Positions 58,888 through 64,000 of a DNA stretch of 64,000 nt are shown here, piece by piece (the first letter of the stretch is position 1; each line of letters starts with the position of its first letter). This DNA comes from CAWKGV01 sp963849305. GTDB taxonomy: Bacteria > Pseudomonadota > Alphaproteobacteria > Acetobacterales > Acetobacteraceae. The stretch is from contig CAWKGV010000004.1 of the NCBI GenBank assembly GCA_963849305.1, positions 124,001 to 188,000 of the forward strand, given 5' to 3'. The notes under the pieces are model-generated. The model did not search any database and was not told the DNA's origin. It worked only from the letters and a program-made list of their open reading frames with translations. The position numbers were made by a program, and so were the translations under genes.

Positions 58888-60537
58888 ATGAATCCTGTGC
58901 TGACTGCGTCCTGTTCGGCGGCGGCTCTGGCTGCAGCCATTGTCATGCCGGCACGCGCCGCGATGACCTGCGAGGATCTTTCTACTCTGACCGCCCCGGG
59001 CATTACTTTGACCGCTGCGCAAGTTTCGCCAGGCGCGACCTTTGACTCTGGGCTTGGAACCTTAATCCCACCCGTTACTACAACTGTGCCGTTCTGCCGT
59101 GTTCAGGCCATCCTCACCCCGGTTCCTGGGTCTACTATCGTGATGGAGGTGTGGCTACCCCCTCCCGAAAGTTGGGATGGCCGGTTTCAGGGAACCGGTA
59201 ATGGCGGCTTTTCTGGCTCCGTCTACCACGTTGCGTTGCAGGCAGGTGTTGTCCGCGGAGATGCAGTCGCCAACTCCGACCAAGGACATGAGGCGGCCGA
59301 TCCGGCAACCGGCGTGGCCGATGCGAGCTTCATCGTTGGGCATCCCGAGAGCTTCATCGACTTCGGTTATCGCGCGACACACCTGATGACGGTCGTGGGC
59401 AAGGCGATAACCGCGGCTTATTACGGGACCGCCCCCCAACATGCCTACTTCAACGGCTGCTCTTCTGGAGGACGTCAAGCCCTCAAAGAAGCGCAACGGT
59501 TTCCGGACGACTACGATGGAATTATTGCGGGTGATCCCGCGAATGACTGGGTGAATTTGAACTTCGATCAAGTTTTCGAAGTCCAAGTTAATGAGGCAGA
59601 TCCGGCCGGCACCATCCCGCCTGAGAAGTATCCTCTGATTAACCAGGCGGTGCTCAGCCAGTGCGGCGACCTCGATGGGGTGAGTGATCCCGGCTTCGTC
59701 GCGAACCCGCTACAATGTCATTTTGATCCTGCCGTCCTCCAATGTCAGGGTGGAGACGCCCCGGATTGCCTAACTTCCGCGCAGGTGCGGACGGCACAGC
59801 TTGTCTACGCGGGGCCGATTGACCAACGGACTGGGCTGCGACTTTTCCCGGGCTTCGAGCCTGGCAGCGAAACTCTGTGGGGTGCAATCACCCCTACCGG
59901 CTCCCCTGGCGGGTTCGCGATTGCCGACAGTTACTTTAAGTACTTCGTGTTCGGCGATCCTGACTTTAATTATCTCACGCTCAACTATGGTCCGGATGTC
60001 ACACAAGCGGAGCTGCAGGATCATGGAGTGGTGGGCGCCTTGAATGCAAACCTGTCAGCGTTCGCGGCACACGGAAGCAAACTGATCCAATACCACGGTT
60101 GGGCGGACACGACAATCGCGCCCCGTTCCAGCACCAACTACTACAGCCGCGTTGCGATCGGCATGGCTGGCAATTCGCTCTTGCAGGTCTTGGATACCGA
60201 CGTGGGCAATGTGCCGAACTCGACGCTAGAGCAGATCCAGTCCTTTTACCGGCTGTTCATGGTGCCAGGCATGGGGCATTGCTCAGGAGGTCCAGGGCCC
60301 AATGCGTTCGGCCAGGCTCTGGGCCTTCCGGGACAATCCAATGATCCACAGAATGATGTCCTGAGCGCGCTTGAGCAATGGGTGGAGCAGGGCCAGGCAC
60401 CGCAGCGTATCGTTGCGACAAAGTACAATAATGATACTCCCGAACAGGGCGCGGCCTTCTCGCGTCCACTGTGCCCCTACCCTCAGGTTGCTCAGTACAG
60501 CGGAAGCGGACCCAGGACCTCTTGCGAGCAGCTATAA
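58888..60537 (+). CDS. Tannase/feruloyl esterase family protein, secreted
   Basis: The 549-residue protein has a signal peptide (SAAALAAAIVMPARAAM) and the tannase fold: the nucleophile elbow GCSSGGRQAL with Ser in the G-x-S-x-G motif, catalytic Asp in LIQYHGWADTTIAPRS, and His in MVPGMGHCSGGPG. The flanking Cys of the CS-D-HC motif are present (Cys before the Ser, Cys after the His). A long lid insert sits between the Ser and the Asp. Such enzymes hydrolyse phenolic esters of plant material. Base composition looks lower in GC and codon use less biased than in neighbours, which hints at acquisition from elsewhere. Confidence 0.88.
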   Translation: MNPVLTASCSAAALAAAIVMPARAAMTCEDLSTLTAPGITLTAAQVSPGATFDSGLGTLIPPVTTTVPFCRVQAILTPVPGSTIVMEVWLPPPESWDGRFQGTGNGGFSGSVYHVALQAGVVRGDAVANSDQGHEAADPATGVADASFIVGHPESFIDFGYRATHLMTVVGKAITAAYYGTAPQHAYFNGCSSGGRQALKEAQRFPDDYDGIIAGDPANDWVNLNFDQVFEVQVNEADPAGTIPPEKYPLINQAVLSQCGDLDGVSDPGFVANPLQCHFDPAVLQCQGGDAPDCLTSAQVRTAQLVYAGPIDQRTGLRLFPGFEPGSETLWGAITPTGSPGGFAIADSYFKYFVFGDPDFNYLTLNYGPDVTQAELQDHGVVGALNANLSAFAAHGSKLIQYHGWADTTIAPRSSTNYYSRVAIGMAGNSLLQVLDTDVGNVPNSTLEQIQSFYRLFMVPGMGHCSGGPGPNAFGQALGLPGQSNDPQNDVLSALEQWVEQGQAPQRIVATKYNNDTPEQGAAFSRPLCPYPQVAQYSGSGPRTSCEQL

Positions 60538-60721
60538 CTGCGTGACGACGTCCAATTCCAACCAGGAGGGCTCGTATCAAGCTCCCACACCTGGAGATCA
60601 ATGAAGTTGCCTCTCGCGAGCGACATTGGCGCCCCGAGTTCGCGCCCTGGATGATCTCGCAAGGATGGAGCCTGCTGCTGCGCCTTTGGCTAAAGCCCAC
60701 TCACGCTGGATGGAGCGTCCA

Positions 60722-60830
60722 TATCCGCCCTCTCCTCAAGGCATAGCCAAAGGGAGAGGGCTCACTGCTGCTCCCTCTCCCTCGGGCGTTCCGTTGAGAG
60801 CCGGTTCGGGGGAGGGTTATTGCTGCGCCC
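60722..60830. repeat. Dispersed palindromic repeat, copy C
   Basis: CCCTCTCCTCAAGG with AAAGGGAGAGGG, and then TCCCTCTCCCTCGGGC with GGGGGAGGG, form two nested hairpins related to the repeats at 24965 and 56907. The element ends just inside the 3' end of the leftward gene at 60817. Confidence 0.65.
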
Positions 60831-61338
60831 CCGATGGGCTGAAGGAACGACCCTGCTGGGCGGCGTGCAGGCTTTCGTCGTTCAGGCGCGCGACTGCCGC
60901 GTTGCCTTCTGCGGTATCCCCGGTCGCGACCGTGCGCGAGTGCCGAGACACGTGGTGCATTGTCGCATGATTCATGCCGCCGGACTGCTTCATCGCGGGC
61001 GATGAGGGAGTTTCGGCGCCGGTGTTCGTGCCCTGTTCGCTCGGCGGCTGGGTGGGCATCGCGCCCGCGTTCGCGGGGGCATTGCCCATGTTCGTGCCCT
61101 CGTTGCTCGTCGCAGCGTTGTTCGTGCCTTCGTTGTTCATGCCCGTGCTGGGGGCGGCGTTCATCTGTCCGCCGGCTGGCGCGTTCATCGGCGTCGCGCC
61201 CGGGCCTGGATTGGCCGGGGCGGCGGCATTCGGTTGGTCGGTGCCCGTCGGGTTGGTCTGAGCCAGGGCCGGCACGGCCGCGTTCGCGGCGAAGCCCAGC
61301 GCAAGCGCGCCTAGCGTGGTAGTGATGCGTCCGATCAT
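60817..61338 (-). CDS. Secreted low-complexity protein
   Basis: The ATG at 61338 (MIGRITTTLGALALGFAANA) gives 173 residues with a signal peptide ending VPALAQ. The mature protein is almost entirely Asn, Pro, Ala, Gly, Thr and Met in loose repeats (NEGTNNAATSNEGTNMG, NAPANAGAMP). A short His-containing stretch follows (GGMNHATMHHVSRHSRTVAT), then an Arg-containing end. The Met/His pairs might bind metal, but no family is known. An earlier start at 61365 has less support because the signal peptide would then be preceded by polar residues. Confidence 0.65.
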   Translation of the reverse strand: MIGRITTTLGALALGFAANAAVPALAQTNPTGTDQPNAAAPANPGPGATPMNAPAGGQMNAAPSTGMNNEGTNNAATSNEGTNMGNAPANAGAMPTQPPSEQGTNTGAETPSSPAMKQSGGMNHATMHHVSRHSRTVATGDTAEGNAAVARLNDESLHAAQQGRSFSPSGAQQ

Positions 61339-61486
61339 CGGGATATCCTTCGGTGCGGAGTTCATTACTTTGAGCGCCTGAACGCCGGGTGGTGGTCACA
61401 ACCCCGCGAACACGCGTGTTCCGTGCATCTTGCCACCGATGTGCTCCGCGACGATACCCCTGGCGAGCAACGGAAGGATTTGGCCG

Positions 61487-62722
61487 ATGGGCGCCGAGGC
61501 CGAAGCGGTTGTTCGCGGGCTGATCGAAACGGCGGCGTTCCGCGCCGCCGCCGCGACGCTCGCGGCTGAGCACGAGCGAACGGTCGCCGACATCGTGACC
61601 CTCACCGAGATCGCCGCGCCCCCCTTCGAGGAAGCGGCGCGGGCACGAGCCTTCATGGCGATGGCGCAAGCCCATGGGCTCGCCGACGTGCGGATGGACC
61701 AGGTAGGCAACGTGCTCGCGCGACGTCCGGGGGAGCAAGCGGGCGCGGGCAAGCTGCTGTGCGTCGCGGCACATCTGGACACTGTGTTCCCGCCGGGCAC
61801 CGAAGTGACCGTGCGCCGCGAGGGCAGCCGGCTACGCGCGCCGGGCGTGGGTGACGACACGCGCAGCCTGGCTGTGCTGCTCGCCTGGGTGCGCGCGATG
61901 GACCGGGCGGGGATCCGCACCAGGCGCGACATCCTGTTCGTCGCCGACGTCGGTGAGGAGGGGCCGGGCGACCTGCGCGGCATGCGCCATCTGTTCCTGG
62001 AGGGCGAGTACCGCGACCGGATCGGCGCCTTCATCACGGTGGACAGCCCGGAGATGGAGCGCATCGCCACGCGCGGGATCGGCTCGAAGCGCTACCGCGT
62101 GACCTTCACTGGCCCGGGCGGGCACTCCTGGGGCGCGTTCGGGCTGGTGAACCCGATGTATGCGATGGCCGACGCGATCAGTCGGCTGGCCGCGCTCCAG
62201 GTTCCCGCCGCCCCGCGCACCACCTTCAGCGCCAGCGTGACCGGCGGGGGCACCGCGATCAACGCGATTCCGAACCGGGTATGGACCGAGTTCGACTTGC
62301 GCTCGGAATCGGCCGAGGAGCTGGTGCTCCTGGAGCGGCGCTTTCTTGCTTTGGTCGATGGCGCTGCGGTGGCGGAGAACGCCGCGCGGTCGACCCGCGA
62401 CGGGAAGGTGACGGCCGAGGCGGTGAAGAGCGGCGACCGCCCCGCCGGGCAGACGGACGAGGCATCCGAGCTGGTTCGACTTGCCCGCGCCGCGATCGCC
62501 GCTCACGGCTTCGAGCCGCGCTGCGAAGCCTCCTCGACCGACGCCAATATCGCCATGAGTCTCGGCATCCCGGCGATCAAGATCGGCTCGGGCGGCAGCG
62601 GCGGGCGGGCACACTCGCTCGACGAATGGATCGACGTTTCGCTGGATGCCTCGGTGCGCGGCCTGGCAGCGGGGCTGGCCGCCGTGCTGGCGGCGGCGGG
62701 AATGGCCGAGGACCGCGCCTAG
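61487..62722 (+). CDS. M20 family metallopeptidase
   Basis: The ATG at 61487, after AAGGATTTGGCC, gives 411 residues. The protein follows the peptidase T/ArgE-like M20 pattern: a catalytic-domain start TEIAAPPFEEAARARAF, metal His-Asp in CVAAHLDTVFP, bridging Asp in GVGDDTRSLA, general-base Glu and metal Glu in VADVGEEGPGDLRGM, metal Asp in TVDSPEME, dimerisation lid with GPGGHSWGAFGLVNPMYAM, and the last metal His in GGRAHSLDEW. It probably removes residues from short peptides or N-acyl amino acids in the cytoplasm. Substrate unknown. Confidence 0.88.
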   Translation: MGAEAEAVVRGLIETAAFRAAAATLAAEHERTVADIVTLTEIAAPPFEEAARARAFMAMAQAHGLADVRMDQVGNVLARRPGEQAGAGKLLCVAAHLDTVFPPGTEVTVRREGSRLRAPGVGDDTRSLAVLLAWVRAMDRAGIRTRRDILFVADVGEEGPGDLRGMRHLFLEGEYRDRIGAFITVDSPEMERIATRGIGSKRYRVTFTGPGGHSWGAFGLVNPMYAMADAISRLAALQVPAAPRTTFSASVTGGGTAINAIPNRVWTEFDLRSESAEELVLLERRFLALVDGAAVAENAARSTRDGKVTAEAVKSGDRPAGQTDEASELVRLARAAIAAHGFEPRCEASSTDANIAMSLGIPAIKIGSGGSGGRAHSLDEWIDVSLDASVRGLAAGLAAVLAAAGMAEDRA

Positions 62723-62749
62723 AATTTAGGCATCTGAGGCGCCTGCCGC

Positions 62750-63196
62750 TCACCTAGGCCAGTCGAGCCGAGGCTCTGTGCGGTTCTCGCGCGCGGCGGG
62801 CCGCCCCTGCCCCTGCTCGGGGCGGCGGAACCGTAAGCCGCCGGCCGGCGGCGGAGCCTCCGGCATGTGCGGCTCCTCCTCCAGCTCGTGCGCCGCGGGC
62901 GGGATCGGTGGTCGGGTGAACGCCGATGGCCGGCGCGTCGACTCATGTCGCGGCTCCGGCGCGTACAGCTCGTCGAAGGCCAGCGCATTGGCGGAATCGG
63001 GCAAACGCAATGCCAATCGACGGATCTCGGCGTGGATCTCGTCCAGCCGAGCCTCCAGCCCGTCCAGTCGGGCCTTGAGCCCGATCACGCTGAACGGCAC
63101 CAGCAGGAAGGCCAGAAACCAAAGGACCGCCAGGACCAGGACGATGGTGGGCAGCCACCAGGGCACCCAATCGGGCAGGGAAAACGGCAGCGTCAT
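62750..63196 (-). CDS. Membrane-anchored hypothetical protein with coiled coil
   Basis: The 148-residue protein has one or two N-terminal hydrophobic segments (WWLPTIVLVLAVLWFLAFLLVPFSVIG), a short coiled coil (LKARLDGLEARLDEIHAEIRRLALRLP) and a Pro/Glu-rich tail. The N-terminal part is reminiscent of small integral-membrane proteins of alphaproteobacteria with a GL-x-x-RLD-x-LE-x-RL motif. It is convergent with the M20 peptidase gene. Function unknown. Confidence 0.65.
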   Translation of the reverse strand: MTLPFSLPDWVPWWLPTIVLVLAVLWFLAFLLVPFSVIGLKARLDGLEARLDEIHAEIRRLALRLPDSANALAFDELYAPEPRHESTRRPSAFTRPPIPPAAHELEEEPHMPEAPPPAGGLRFRRPEQGQGRPAARENRTEPRLDWPR

Positions 63197-63306
63197 GGTG
63201 CCACCCTAGCAGTTTGCAGGCAGAACGATCCAGCAATGACCTCTTGTTGGTGGATTTCGCCGTCGCACCGTGGCAAGGCTGCGCCTCGCCCCATCAGGTT
63301 GCCCAA

Positions 63307-64000
63307 ATGCTGCTGCTAATTCCCGGACCGGTCACCACGCGGCCGGAGGTGCGCGACGCGCTCCGCCACGACTTCGCCCCGTGGGACAACGATTTCCATC
63401 CCTTCTACGCGCACATCCGTGAGCGATTGCTGGCGATCGCCGGCGGACGGCCAGGCGAGCACGCCGTGCTGCCGCTGCAAGGCTGCGGGCACTTTGTCAC
63501 CGAGGCCGCGATTCGCACCTTTCTGCCCGCCGGCCGGAAGCTGCTGATCCCGATGACCGGCGCCTATGCCGATCGGATGGAGCGGCTGACGCGCGAGGCC
63601 GGGCGGGTGCCGGTGCCGCTCGCGATCGAACCCGACCGGCCAGCCGACCCGGTGGTGATCGCCGCCGCGCTTGCCGCCGATCCCGCGATCGGCCATGTCG
63701 GCGCGGTCTACAACGAGACCGGAACCGGGGTGGCGCACGACGTGCGCGCCATCGGCGCCCAGGTGCGCCGGCTCGGGCGGCGGATGATCGTCGATGCCAT
63801 CTCCGCCTTTGGCGCGCTGCCGCTCGACATCGGGGCCCAGCCGGAGATCGATGCGGCGGTGTTCACCGCCAACAAGTGCCTGGAGGGGGTGCCCGGCGTG
63901 GCCTTCGCGGTGGCAAGAGTGGATCGGCTGATCGCGAGCGCGGGGCAGGCGCAGAGCTGGTCCCTCGACCTCGCCGACGTCTATGCCCATAGCGTCTACA
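63307..64000 (+). CDS. phnW: 2-aminoethylphosphonate-pyruvate transaminase, partial (3' end outside window)
   Basis: The ATG at 63307 opens a class V PLP aminotransferase that runs off the right edge after about 231 codons. Its start LLLIPGPVTTRPEVRDALRH, AVLPLQGCGHFVTEAAIRTF, AVYNETGTGVAHDV, and the PLP-lysine region TANKCLEGVPGVAF followed by SLDL match PhnW closely. The enzyme transfers the amino group of 2-aminoethylphosphonate to pyruvate, giving phosphonoacetaldehyde and alanine. The rest of a phosphonate pathway (PhnX or PhnY/PhnA) should lie to the right if present. There is a related alanine-glyoxylate aminotransferase family, but the ANKCLEGVPG motif favours PhnW. Confidence 0.86.
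   Translation, partial: MLLLIPGPVTTRPEVRDALRHDFAPWDNDFHPFYAHIRERLLAIAGGRPGEHAVLPLQGCGHFVTEAAIRTFLPAGRKLLIPMTGAYADRMERLTREAGRVPVPLAIEPDRPADPVVIAAALAADPAIGHVGAVYNETGTGVAHDVRAIGAQVRRLGRRMIVDAISAFGALPLDIGAQPEIDAAVFTANKCLEGVPGVAFAVARVDRLIASAGQAQSWSLDLADVYAHSVY

Noticed and set aside
1..64000. CRISPR arrays
   Set aside because: No regularly spaced 24-40 bp direct repeats with unique spacers were seen; the repeats present are tandem (25.7 kb), inverted (27-30 kb) or REP-like.
1..64000. Intact insertion sequences or transposase genes
   Set aside because: None of the reading frames show a DDE or serine recombinase domain; the only recombinase trace is the 27-codon integrase remnant at 52839.

Overview
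The window is GC-rich DNA (mid-60s percent GC by eye) from an alphaproteobacterium, most likely Rhodospirillales/Acetobacteraceae. That assignment rests on gene content: the ligase-associated Lhr/PdeM repair genes, a DUF1127 protein, the prkA-yeaH-spoVR trio, a Pho-box-driven pstB-phoU-phoB, and sdhBCD with alphaproteobacterial SdhB features. It is inferred, not proven. There is no rRNA operon, CRISPR array or intact transposase. One tRNA gene, tRNA-Arg(ACG), is present.

Layout. 1-0.9 kb: the last codons of gcvP and a divergently oriented GcvR-like ACT protein. 1.0-7.0 kb: a ribose-type ABC importer (ATPase, two permeases, binding protein) with a metal-dependent amidohydrolase. 7.0-10.5 kb: an alpha/beta hydrolase, a lipoprotein, a phytanoyl-CoA dioxygenase-like protein and an HpcH/HpaI aldolase. 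10.5-12.9 kb: Pho box, pstB, phoU, phoB. 13.8-17 kb: Lhr-type helicase and PdeM nuclease; their partner ATP-dependent ligase is 33 kb away at 49.3 kb. 18.3-26.5 kb: dodecin, a universal stress protein, then a translationally coupled run (CoA ligase, thiolase-like, DUF35, a fused flavin monooxygenase/Old Yellow Enzyme, SDR, RidA) that looks like an aminobenzoyl-CoA or salicylyl-CoA pathway. 26.5-29.4 kb: a scrambled region holding an inverted, broken N-terminal copy of prkA and a broken ECF sigma/anti-sigma pair. 29.4-34.3 kb: intact prkA-yeaH-spoVR. 34.3-40.7 kb: a frameshifted thioesterase, an FNT channel, a cytochrome b561/molybdopterin oxidoreductase with a frameshifted Rieske-FAD reductase, DUF488, and a CBS gene with a nonsense codon. 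40.8-42.5 kb: sdhBCD without sdhA. 42.7-51 kb: MFS, a decayed histidine kinase, SDR, DUF1127, aminopeptidase P, a frameshifted branched-chain-type binding protein, and the DNA ligase. 51-56 kb: a candidate small RNA, a lytic transglycosylase, a CRP-type promoter with a tiny secreted peptide, a tRNA-Arg with a scar of an integrated element, and a frameshifted beta-helix secreted protein. 56-64 kb: aldolase plus altronate/galactarate dehydratase, tannase-family esterase, secreted low-complexity protein, M20 peptidase, and the start of phnW.

Two themes stand out. First, broken genes are concentrated between about 25.8 and 56 kb (roughly a dozen frameshifts, nonsense codons and partial copies), while the flanks look intact. 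This is either local decay and rearrangement or indel errors in the source assembly; several breaks sit at short C or A runs. Second, some short non-coding signals are precise: a CRP-type palindrome 41.5 bp upstream of a predicted start site before a 42-residue secreted peptide gene; a structured minus-strand RNA candidate between the ligase and the transglycosylase, whose U-tract terminator overlaps the ligase 3' end; and a 43-bp tRNA-Arg duplicate next to an integrase remnant.
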